64,000 nucleotides of DNA from JAWPMT01 sp965215825. Lineage in GTDB: Bacteria; Bacteroidota; Bacteroidia; Cytophagales; Cyclobacteriaceae. The notes under the pieces were generated by a model, which was not told the origin of the DNA, made no database searches, and saw only the letters and a program-made list of their open reading frames with translations. Location: positions 496,001 through 560,000 of the forward strand of contig CBDCEM010000003.1 in NCBI GenBank assembly GCA_965215825.1. Direction: 5' to 3'. Within the stretch, counting starts at the first letter, position 1. Each line of letters starts with the position of its first letter. Below, piece by piece: positions 8,732-17,038 of the stretch. The position numbers and the translations under genes are program-made.

Positions 8732-10050
8732 CTTTTTTAATCGCACTTTTGGTGGCCCTAACATTACTCATTGTGGGTATTGTCAGGTTTAAGATCCATC
8801 CGTTTTTTGTATTGTTATTGACCGCAATTGCCTACGGGTTTATGGCGGGGATGGAAGTGCCTATGATTATCGAGGCTATCAATACGGGCTTTGGGGGCAT
8901 CCTTGGGAAGATAGGCTTAATCATACTTTTTGGGGTAACCATAGGAACGATACTTGAGAAATCTGGTGGTGCCATAATCATTGCTACCAAAATACTCCAG
9001 GTAATTGGTCAGAAGTTTATTCATTTGGCCATGATGATCACGGGGTATGTGCTTTCTATACCAATATTCGCAGATAGTGCCCTTCTAATGATGAACCCAT
9101 TGAATAAAGTGCTTTCAAGCAAAGCGGGTGTATCTTATGCGGGTACTACGGTGGCATTGGCGATTGGATTGACCGCCACACACGTAATGGTACCACCTAC
9201 ACCGGGTCCTATTGCTGCAGCGGGCATACTTGGCGCCAATCTGGGGAGCGTCATTATCTGGGGACTACTGATTAGTTCTTTGGCCATGATTCCAAGTTAC
9301 TTTTATGCCACCCGTTTCGCGTCCAAAATTAAATTACCTATTCGGCTGGAGTCAATGGCCAATCCGGACAGGCAACCGAAGCTTTGGAAATCGCTACTAC
9401 CCATTATCATTCCTCTTGTTTTGATTCTTTCAAAGTCTTTTCTGGAGTATCCGAGTTTTGGTCTCCGAACATCTGGGATTTTAGAAGTGATATCTTTTTT
9501 AGGAACTCCTGTCATTGCCTTGCTTTTGGGAATTGTGCTGGCCTTAACACTTCCTGAGAAACTTGATGAGCAAATCTTTTCATCGACTGGCTGGGTTGGA
9601 GATTCTCTGAAAGTGGCAGCGCCCATCATTCTGATCACAGGAGCGGGCGGTATTTTCGGGAAGATGCTTCAGAGTTCCGGCCTGGGAGATGTAGTCACAA
9701 CTGGGCTTAATGGTATGCAAATTGGCCTTTTTTTCCCTTTTCTCCTGGCCGCTTGTTTGAAGACTACTCAAGGATCTTCCACTGTTTCCCTGGTGACTAC
9801 TGCTTCTATTGTGGCTCCGTTGATGCCTGCTTTGGGGCTAAGTGACCCTGGAATGGCGACTATGTGTGTGTTGGCGATTGGTGCCGGTTCTTCTGTAGCG
9901 TCCCATGTGAATGATAGCTTTTTCTGGGTGCTGACACAGCTGACCGGGATGAATGTCAAACAAGGCTATCAGACCCAAACAGCCGGTACCTTTATTTTTG
10001 GGGTATCTGCCATGGTGATTATTTTTCTGGTGACTATGTTAATTTTCTGA
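8728..10050 (+). CDS. GntP-family gluconate/organic-acid:H+ symporter
   Basis: The 440-residue protein is almost entirely hydrophobic, with about 12 predicted membrane helices. It shows family features: an N-terminal FKIHPFFVLLLTAIAYG helix, the ATHVMVPPTPGPIAAAGILG loop near residue 155, and GSSTVSLVTTASIVAP near 350 with the later HVNDSFFW motif. GntP/GntT transporters import gluconate and related sugar acids by proton symport across the inner membrane. The next gene, one base after the stop, encodes a gluconolactonase-like lipoprotein, which supports a sugar-lactone or aldonate substrate. The family also includes glycerate and serine carriers, so substrate is inferred from context. Confidence 0.9.
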   Translation: MTFLIALLVALTLLIVGIVRFKIHPFFVLLLTAIAYGFMAGMEVPMIIEAINTGFGGILGKIGLIILFGVTIGTILEKSGGAIIIATKILQVIGQKFIHLAMMITGYVLSIPIFADSALLMMNPLNKVLSSKAGVSYAGTTVALAIGLTATHVMVPPTPGPIAAAGILGANLGSVIIWGLLISSLAMIPSYFYATRFASKIKLPIRLESMANPDRQPKLWKSLLPIIIPLVLILSKSFLEYPSFGLRTSGILEVISFLGTPVIALLLGIVLALTLPEKLDEQIFSSTGWVGDSLKVAAPIILITGAGGIFGKMLQSSGLGDVVTTGLNGMQIGLFFPFLLAACLKTTQGSSTVSLVTTASIVAPLMPALGLSDPGMATMCVLAIGAGSSVASHVNDSFFWVLTQLTGMNVKQGYQTQTAGTFIFGVSAMVIIFLVTMLIF

Positions 10051-10051
10051 T

Positions 10052-11089
10052 ATGAATCAAAATTTCAAATACTTGATATTCCTCACGATTTTATGTTCGT
10101 GTTCGGGGTGTAAAGAAGGAAAACAAGAAACTGAGAGAGAATCAACGTCTTCGAAACAATGGGAATTCAGAATTGAAATATTAGACGAACAAGCGACTGA
10201 AATCATTGATGAAGATGCTTCGATCAAGGTACTGGCGTCTGGATTCACGTGGACAGAAGGGCCACTTTGGATTGAAAAGGGTGGGTATTTGATATTTTCT
10301 GATATCCCAAATAACAAGGTGTATAAGTTGGATGCGCAAGGCGACACTACGACCTATATCACGCCATCTGGTTATACAGGTGTTGGATCGTATGGGTCCG
10401 AACCCGGATCGAATGCCTTGCTCCTTAACCAGAACGGTGAATTAATATTAATGCAACATGGGGATCGTAGAGTGGCGATCATGAATGCTTCCATTGAAAA
10501 CCCTGAATCGAATTTCAACACAGTGGTCGATAATTATCGCGGGCAAAAGTTCAACAGTCCCAATGACGGAGTTTTGGATAGGTTGGGTAACCTTTATTTT
10601 ACGGATCCGCCTTATGGATTACCACATAAAATGGAAGATATCGGCAAGGAACTGCCTTTTCAGGGAGTATATGGCCAACTGGCTTCAGGCGAATTGGTGC
10701 TACTGGATAGTTTAACCAGACCAAATGGGATTACGCTTTCTACTGATCAAAAACGGCTTTATGTAGCTGTCTCCGATCCGAATCATGCAGTTTGGTATCA
10801 ATATGATTTGATAACCCCCGGTCAGGTGGCCAATAAGCAAATATTTTACGATGCTACTGTTTTGGTTGGTCAGGAAGATCAGCAAGGACTTCCGGATGGT
10901 ATGAAGATGCACAGTAAAGGATTCCTGATTGCCACGGGACCTGGCGGGCTTTGGGTTTTTAATCTTTCCGGAGAACCCGTCGCCAGGGTCTATATAGGGC
11001 AATTGACATCTAATTGTGCATTATCCACTGACGAAAAGAGGCTCTTCCTTACTGCTGATGATTATATTCTGGAGGTTGCTTTGAAATGA
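10052..11089 (+). CDS. SMP-30/gluconolactonase-family lipoprotein
   Basis: The 345-residue protein starts with a short hydrophobic signal ending in a cysteine-rich LCSCSGC lipobox, so it is probably anchored in the outer membrane or periplasm. The body is a six-bladed propeller of the SMP-30/gluconolactonase/LRE class: FTWTEGPLW (metal-binding Glu, about 69), SPNDGVLD (about 170) and RPNGITLS (about 226) contain the expected Glu/Asn ligands. Known members hydrolyse sugar lactones using a divalent metal. Coupled with the GntP-type symporter one base upstream, a route of periplasmic lactone opening followed by acid uptake is likely. The exact lactone is not determined by the sequence. Confidence 0.88.
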   Translation: MNQNFKYLIFLTILCSCSGCKEGKQETERESTSSKQWEFRIEILDEQATEIIDEDASIKVLASGFTWTEGPLWIEKGGYLIFSDIPNNKVYKLDAQGDTTTYITPSGYTGVGSYGSEPGSNALLLNQNGELILMQHGDRRVAIMNASIENPESNFNTVVDNYRGQKFNSPNDGVLDRLGNLYFTDPPYGLPHKMEDIGKELPFQGVYGQLASGELVLLDSLTRPNGITLSTDQKRLYVAVSDPNHAVWYQYDLITPGQVANKQIFYDATVLVGQEDQQGLPDGMKMHSKGFLIATGPGGLWVFNLSGEPVARVYIGQLTSNCALSTDEKRLFLTADDYILEVALK

Positions 11090-11178
11090 TATTCAGGCCT
11101 TTTGAGTTTAAATGACTCAAATTAACCCTTTAAAATCATTTTTTGTCATCCCCGAGTAGCTCTCAGTTAGAGGAAATA

Positions 11179-11215
11179 AAAACAGCCTTCAATTGAGATA
11201 ACTGAAGGCTGTTTT
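11179..11215. terminator. Bidirectional terminator hairpin
   Basis: A perfect 13-bp inverted repeat (AAAACAGCCTTCA with TGAAGGCTGTTTT, 11-base loop) lies between two converging genes. The A-run on one side and T-run on the other allow it to act in both directions, for the gluconolactonase unit and for the propeller gene ending at 11235. Confidence 0.9.
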
Positions 11216-11234
11216 GAATAGGTTTCGATTGTTC

Positions 11235-14200
11235 TTAATCGATTAACAATTTCTTAATTACTGAATTTCCGTTTACTTCAAACCGGGCGATATACATTCC
11301 TTTTTTCAAGTTGCCACGGTTCCACTGAATTTCTTTACTTCCAACTTTTGGAGTGAATGTTTCCAGCAATTTGCCATTGAGATCGATGATATCCACGCGT
11401 TCTGGCGTTTGATCACCAAGTCGAATAACAGCAGTAGTCTCGATTGGATTAGGATAAATCGAAATATCGGAGGATACTCTCTCGTCTGAACTAAGTGGTT
11501 GCTCCTGAATAAATACATTATCGATTACCCATCCGAAACCGTTCGTATTGGCGTCTGCAAACAATCGGAATCGAACAAGAATATCCTGTCCTGCTTCGAA
11601 ATGATCTAGCAAATTGATCGTATGCAACATGAACAGGTCTGAGGTTCCATCTTCTTGCGCTTCATATGCAGTAGTCCACTCCTCAAAACGAGATGCGTCG
11701 TAACCATCTTCCAGCGGTATCCAGTTAATCCCGTCTGACGTTGCTTCAACCACGACAAAATCCCAGAATTCGGGATCTCCGAATGATGTACCTTCTGTAC
11801 CCGGTTCAACGAGTGCGATATCCTCATAAGTAAATGTCGCATTGCTGGAAGCTACTGTGATGGGAACTCTTAAGTGAAATATGCTCTCCGTTCCATCGAC
11901 ATACGGATGCGGACTATGTAGCGCCCGATCGGTGAAGCCTTCCTCATTTCGTATCTGCAATCCGCTTCCAATAAAGTCGCTGAAGGCGTTTGTGAAGTCG
12001 GTTCCATAAGAAGTGGCGACTTCAGCAGGTTCGAATATAAAAACAGTTCGCTCAGCAGATGGGAATCTTTGTCCATCGAGATAAGCATCTAAGCGGACCT
12101 TTCTGTTACCATTCAAACCTCGATTTTCAAGCACTTCGGATACAGACCCCAGGGCATTATCATAGATCGTTCCGATGATCTCACCCTCGAGAAATACTTG
12201 TGCCGAATCAAATTCTTGAGAGAAACTGAATGTGAAATTCAATCCGCCATTGGGTTGAACGTAAACCAGTTCTACCCGAGGAGCTACCGTGACTCCTTCC
12301 AGTTGCACGCTCCAGATCCCGCGACCGTAAGTTGCTATTACCAATTGATCCTCAGCCAGTTTGAAGTCAAACACATTGACCGGTGGCATGTTATTTTCCA
12401 TAAGGTTCCAGCTAGCTCCACCATCAAGGGACTCGATGATACCAATTTCAGACCCAACCCAGATGCGGTTGATATCGTTTGGAAATACAAATAGACAGTT
12501 GACAGCTACATCAGGAAACCCCCGGGAGCTGGTTGCACCCGTTCCGTCAAAACCAGAGATGTCTTCCCAGCTTTGACCTAAATCTGTTGTTTTCAGGACT
12601 TTTGGGAACCCGGCGAACGAGAACAATGCATAGGCTGTATTCTCTTCGGTGGGATGCGTTCCTATTCCGGCTACGCCACCTAGATTGAAAACATCATAAT
12701 TAGCTGCTTGATTGAAAGTGCTTCCTCCATCAATGGATACATGCAGGCGGCTATTTTCATTCATGATACCTCCTGCCCAGATTATATCCGGATTGGCATA
12801 CGAAACTTCGACATCAGCACTATTGGTAAATGACCAGCTAGCGGCATCGTTCATCGTGGATGCGGACCAATTGCCACCAAAGTCGTCGGATCTCCATACG
12901 CCCGTGGCGCCTACTGTGAAAATTCTGTCTGGCAGTTGCTTGTTGTGAGCCAGTCGCGTAGTGAATGGGCCATCATCATCGAATCCATCTGTAGCACCTA
13001 CCCAGGTTTCTCCACCATCCAATGTGCGGGCAAAATTGTTGAACTGGGACCCTCCAATGATTCTATTAGGATCCGAGCTGTGCCACAGTGTTTCAAATCC
13101 ATCACCTCCAATTCCAAACCTTGCATCTGCACTGGCAGAACCTTCTCTTCCTGGTGGGTGATACCATGTCCCATTGTCCTGTGTACCTCCAATGTATCGA
13201 TTCTCTCCCGGAGCCTTATCTGCACCATAGAACTGAGTAGTATTGTACCCATGACTGATGAATTGAAAGTCACCATCTGTAGGGCCCGGTTGTGTACTTT
13301 TCTCAGTGATATATACGCCTCCATCATTGCCACTTAGCAGTCTGAAGGTCTGATCGGCATCAGTTTTGTCATAGATCACAATGTTATGTTGATCCGGATG
13401 AACCCCTTGTTCTCTGGTAGATTGGGGGAAACTGTTGACACCATTAAAATCGTTATAAGCGTCGGAAACGATCGTGGTATTTTTTAGCGTACCAGGGGTT
13501 ACATTGAAGTCAACCGATAAGTCACTGACTGGCAATGCCGCAGGATCGAAAGTGGCTCCTGCAGCAAGAACTGGCCAGAAGAAATACATTTGTTCGTTTT
13601 CATGTCCCCCATCTTGAGTAACCGTATCTGCTGGGGTCTCAGCATAAGGGATATTATGGATAAACAAGTATTCTCGGGAATGAGTTGAGCCGTCTCCATC
13701 AGTATTTGATTCGATCAGGTTCCAGGTGCCATCTTCTTGCTGATCTCTAAATGAAGCCATCAACTGAACATCATTCTGGGTATCCCATACTACAAATGGC
13801 ACTTCAACATAGTCTTCATAAATATAGTCTTCAGCAGGAACACCAGGTCCCTCACCACCAACTGTAAACCTATGTGCCATTTGAGTACCCTGTCCAAATC
13901 TGATCTCTACTGGCAATAAATTTTCCTCACTGACTCCTCCAAATTGAAAGCCGGGAGAAGTATTTCCGGTGAAATTGATGAAATCAAGAAAGGAGGGACT
14001 GTTTTGATAATCTACGGCAATGAGTGTGATGTCTTCAGCCTCAGCGCCAGTTAATTCAAACATGAAAATATTAACGCCACCGACAAAGACCTTATTCGCA
14101 TCATATGGATGAGCTGTAATGATGTTGTCGTACCAGCCCTGACCTCCGAGGAAGTCTTCATTTGCACCACTTTCATTGACGGCAAGTAGCCAGTTTGCTC

Positions 14201-15278
14201 CTCCGTTGTTGGAAACATATAGGTCTGATCCGTTTCCACTCAGGTTCCCTTGTACCGAGGCCCAGATTCGGTCCGTATTGACAGGTGAAACGGTAATCTC
14301 TACTCGACCTCCGGGAGTCATTCCTCCATTTGAATAATTCCAGGTTACACCCCCATCAGTAGATTTTATGATACCCACCTGATTAATAGCTACATACAAA
14401 GTGTTGAAATTTGAAGGGTCATAGTCTATATCATCGTGACGTTCTGTAGTACTGGTCCTTAGTTGCGTCCAGGATGCTCCTCCGTCAACAGTTTTATAGA
14501 TAGAAGAGGCAAAGTCTCCCCATACGGTACTCCTCGTAGTTGCGATTACTGTATTTTCATCGTTGGGGTCTACCACGATCCTTGAAACATTTCTGAAATC
14601 GCTATATACAGAAGGGTTGGCAATCTGCGACCAGTTTTTACCTCCGTCCGTCGATTTGAACATTCCCGCTCCATCGATATCATTTGTGAAGTGCTCTCCG
14701 GTTCCTGCGTACAACACTTCGGTATTGGATGGGGCCATTACCAGCGTATTGGTACCTAAGTTGGGGAAGTCTTCAGAAATGTAATTCCAATCCTCACCAT
14801 TGTTGGTAGTTTTCCAAATACCACCGGAGGCTGACCCTGCATAAAAAGTTTGCTGATTAGGGTCGCTAGGATCAGCAATCAGGGCCCGGGTTCTTCCCCC
14901 TACATTTCCGGGGCCTCTTTCTATGAAGTTTGTACTTTCAGTTCTTGCCAGGGCAGAAGTGCTTCTTTTCTTTGCAGCAGCATACTCTTCCATTACCTGA
15001 TTGGGGCCATATTGGGGTCCGTCATCCCCTTCCCTCGTTCTCAGTTTGCGCTGTATGATGCCGTGCATTTCAGGTGCGTCAGCTTTCACAATCCCCATTT
15101 TTCTTTTGGCAATTTTCTTGTTTAGCCAATCTTGATACGGATCGGAGATTGAATTTTTCTTCTTTTTGACCTGCGTCGATTGAACAGCTTCCTGATTTTC
15201 AACCGGAATGTATTTATCCGTATAGATCAGTGCGACCGTGCCTAATACAAAGGCAAGAAAAAGTATAAGTTTTCTCAT
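11235..15278 (-). CDS. T9SS-exported sortilin/BNR beta-propeller protein
   Basis: This 1347-residue protein has an N-terminal hydrophobic signal/anchor segment. It then shows many Asp-box/BNR-type repeats (forms of SxDGGxxW, for example KSTDGGKNW, KTVDGGASW and KSTDGGVTW) spread over residues 150-1010, giving one or more large beta-propellers of the Vps10/sialidase-like type. A beta-sandwich region follows, and the last 80 residues form a T9SS type A sorting domain (DISIYPNP, then KLLID at the end). It should therefore be exported across the outer membrane and released or attached to A-LPS. Sialidase catalytic residues were not identified, so binding or structural roles are as likely as hydrolysis. 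It lies 14 bases after the small lipoprotein gene. Confidence 0.88.
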   Translation of the reverse strand: MRKLILFLAFVLGTVALIYTDKYIPVENQEAVQSTQVKKKKNSISDPYQDWLNKKIAKRKMGIVKADAPEMHGIIQRKLRTREGDDGPQYGPNQVMEEYAAAKKRSTSALARTESTNFIERGPGNVGGRTRALIADPSDPNQQTFYAGSASGGIWKTTNNGEDWNYISEDFPNLGTNTLVMAPSNTEVLYAGTGEHFTNDIDGAGMFKSTDGGKNWSQIANPSVYSDFRNVSRIVVDPNDENTVIATTRSTVWGDFASSIYKTVDGGASWTQLRTSTTERHDDIDYDPSNFNTLYVAINQVGIIKSTDGGVTWNYSNGGMTPGGRVEITVSPVNTDRIWASVQGNLSGNGSDLYVSNNGGANWLLAVNESGANEDFLGGQGWYDNIITAHPYDANKVFVGGVNIFMFELTGAEAEDITLIAVDYQNSPSFLDFINFTGNTSPGFQFGGVSEENLLPVEIRFGQGTQMAHRFTVGGEGPGVPAEDYIYEDYVEVPFVVWDTQNDVQLMASFRDQQEDGTWNLIESNTDGDGSTHSREYLFIHNIPYAETPADTVTQDGGHENEQMYFFWPVLAAGATFDPAALPVSDLSVDFNVTPGTLKNTTIVSDAYNDFNGVNSFPQSTREQGVHPDQHNIVIYDKTDADQTFRLLSGNDGGVYITEKSTQPGPTDGDFQFISHGYNTTQFYGADKAPGENRYIGGTQDNGTWYHPPGREGSASADARFGIGGDGFETLWHSSDPNRIIGGSQFNNFARTLDGGETWVGATDGFDDDGPFTTRLAHNKQLPDRIFTVGATGVWRSDDFGGNWSASTMNDAASWSFTNSADVEVSYANPDIIWAGGIMNENSRLHVSIDGGSTFNQAANYDVFNLGGVAGIGTHPTEENTAYALFSFAGFPKVLKTTDLGQSWEDISGFDGTGATSSRGFPDVAVNCLFVFPNDINRIWVGSEIGIIESLDGGASWNLMENNMPPVNVFDFKLAEDQLVIATYGRGIWSVQLEGVTVAPRVELVYVQPNGGLNFTFSFSQEFDSAQVFLEGEIIGTIYDNALGSVSEVLENRGLNGNRKVRLDAYLDGQRFPSAERTVFIFEPAEVATSYGTDFTNAFSDFIGSGLQIRNEEGFTDRALHSPHPYVDGTESIFHLRVPITVASSNATFTYEDIALVEPGTEGTSFGDPEFWDFVVVEATSDGINWIPLEDGYDASRFEEWTTAYEAQEDGTSDLFMLHTINLLDHFEAGQDILVRFRLFADANTNGFGWVIDNVFIQEQPLSSDERVSSDISIYPNPIETTAVIRLGDQTPERVDIIDLNGKLLETFTPKVGSKEIQWNRGNLKKGMYIARFEVNGNSVIKKLLID

Positions 15279-15292
15279 CTTAAATGGGTTAA

Positions 15293-15682
15293 TTAAAGGT
15301 TGATTGATTCTTTTTTATTAGTATCCAAATTATAGATATAAGCGTGTGTATTCGATGATTGTTTATCACCGATTACTTCAGGGGTTTCTTTGATCAATAA
15401 TTTTCGATCTGAGTGCCATTTCACCTCGGCATTTAACTTTTCAGGCCCATATAGGATCTTTGAAGTCTTGGTATTAATAACAAGAACTGTTCTTCTGTTG
15501 GTCAATTCTTTCTTATCAGAAGTGTAGCAGAGAGCGAGATCGCCCCGGTCGATTTTTTCGAATTTAGTTCCAAGCTTTTCAATAATAACATCACTAACAT
15601 CGGGGTATTCCTGAGATGTCTGTTGTGAATTTTTACAGGAGATCAACACAATAAGTGCGATGAGCAAAGTCTGTTTAAACAT
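15293..15682 (-). CDS. Small lipoprotein of unknown function
   Basis: The 129-residue product has a hydrophobic signal ending in VLISCKNSQQ, a good lipobox. The mature part of about 110 residues shows no family I recognise; it has a beta-rich pattern with charged turns. It is the promoter-proximal gene of a two-gene unit with the large T9SS propeller protein 14 bases downstream, so it may help secrete, attach or process that protein. Confidence 0.7.
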   Translation of the reverse strand: MFKQTLLIALIVLISCKNSQQTSQEYPDVSDVIIEKLGTKFEKIDRGDLALCYTSDKKELTNRRTVLVINTKTSKILYGPEKLNAEVKWHSDRKLLIKETPEVIGDKQSSNTHAYIYNLDTNKKESINL

Positions 15683-16131
15683 ATGATTTAATAAAGTGAT
15701 ACTCAGAATAGGCGGGATCGTAAACTTAATTAATCTCTACTTATATGAGTATAAATTGCTGTCGTCCGAGATACTTTCTTCTGGTAATCAATGTTAAAAT
15801 GCTGTGAAATTCTCAATCTTAATACAAGTCAATTAGTAATTCACCCCCCTCACTCCCGCACAAATTTCCTTTGAGCCTGTCAGCGTCCTTATTAGATAAT
15901 TAACGTGGTTGGAAGCGGATTATCGGACCATCTGTTAATTGAAAACAAGACTTACCAAAAGAATGGTAGTTCAACCAAATGTTATTGATGTCGGAAATTC
16001 ATCATTAGCGAAGAATGAAGTATATGAGTAATACTTTGATTAATCGCTCTTCACCAAGTGATGCCATTCGAAAGAACGTCAGACCACTGGTATGTAGCGC
16101 CGTTTTCACTTTCGGAATTCCTGCCAAAAGA
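15683..16131. other. Intergenic region with no gene found
   Basis: Both strands carry only short frames here with no recognisable protein features. The part just before 15683 should contain the promoter of the small lipoprotein unit, but no match to the TTG/TAnnTTTG pattern was found. Together with the remnant next to it, this looks like a decayed stretch. Confidence 0.5.
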
Positions 16132-16284
16132 TCAATTTCCACAAACACAGTGAGGGCGGCTAAATCCATGAGCTTCGCTATGCCAGTCGAAGTTGTCATT
16201 GTAGCCATCGATCCCCAAGCATGATTTGTTACGACGTTTCATAGTTCCTTATCTCGTTCATCGTGGCTGTTTCTACCAGCCTCC
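16132..16284 (-). pseudogene. 3' remnant of a TolB-propeller amidohydrolase gene
   Basis: Read on the minus strand this stretch aligns with the last 50 or so codons of the intact amidohydrolase gene at 44672-47926. RLVETATMNEIRNYET corresponds to RLYDTATMNEMGNYDT in the intact copy. A one-base frameshift follows, and then a tail encoding IDGYNDNFDWHSEAHGF and the final CVCGN, ended by TGA. Bases 16135-16212 match 44675-44752 with a single mismatch in 78. The homology stops at the stop codon on one side and fades near 16285 on the other. It is a fragment of a deleted paralogue or an abortive duplication. Confidence 0.85.
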
Positions 16285-16681
16285 TTTCATCGTTGCCAAA
16301 GATTTTTGGAGCTTTAATTTTTAACTGTTGAATCATTATCGTGTGTACAGGTCGTTGGGTTTGCCTGTTTCGGAGGTGAGGGACAATTTGAATGGCAGGT
16401 CTACATGATTTCAGGATAAAGTGTAGGTAAACCTTGATGTTGGTACAGGTATTACTGTTAGAATGTTGAAAAATCTAAACAGTTTTTGCTTCAGAAGGCA
16501 AAACTTTCTAATGTTGTAAATCGAAAAAAATAGTTCTGTGAGAAGTTAATAACTTGAAAATATTAACTTCAGAATTATTTAGGATCTTACTGGATTGAGT
16601 TACGAAATTTCATGCATTTTATTCCGCCAATAAAAGAATGCAGACATTGTATTCCCTGTGAAACCGAAACCTTCATGTCAT
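16285..16681. other. AT-rich intergenic region with no gene found
   Basis: A 34-codon minus-strand frame near 16230-16335 is only the out-of-place upstream end of the amidohydrolase remnant. The rest is AT-rich. It contains an imperfect hairpin at about 16478-16504 (GTTTTTGC / GCAAAAC) but no gene or clear promoter. Confidence 0.5.
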
Positions 16682-16882
16682 ATGGAACATAAGGGTAGTT
16701 CTAAGGAATCGGGAGACACTAAGAAAGACAAAATAATAAGGGTCCTGGATGTGATCATTATTATCGTTTTACTTATTGTCATATTTATGATGTTCACAAG
16801 CACCAGTGAGAAAGAAGGTAATGCCAATCTTCGAAAATCAACACCAAAAACTTTGATGGAACCAGATAAGCTGGTGATTTAA
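16682..16882 (+). CDS. Small single-pass membrane protein
   Basis: An ATG at 16682 gives 66 residues; a GTG at 16658 would add eight residues of no clear character. The protein has a short charged N-terminus, one strong transmembrane helix rich in Ile/Val/Leu (about residues 20-40) and a short polar C-terminus. No family is recognised. It stands 156 bases before the polysaccharide export operon in the same direction and could be its first member. A TACGTTTG element at 16917-16924, matching the -7 consensus, suggests that the export genes also have their own promoter. Confidence 0.45.
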   Translation: MEHKGSSKESGDTKKDKIIRVLDVIIIIVLLIVIFMMFTSTSEKEGNANLRKSTPKTLMEPDKLVI

Positions 16883-17038
16883 AAAAGAGTTGCTCTTATG
16901 TCGTCAGATTTCCCTATACGTTTGAGAAATGCCAGGAAAAATTAGTTTTTTCATATCCATATGGAGACCGTTGAATTTCTATTCTTTAATCACTTTAAAA
17001 GTTTAGCTTCACCTTTTTAATTAGCAAATAGAACAATC

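Noticed and set aside
16005..16224. Short genes on both strands near 16.0-16.2 kb
   Set aside because: The sequence is a remnant of the amidohydrolase 3' end in another frame, so these frames arise from the decayed copy.
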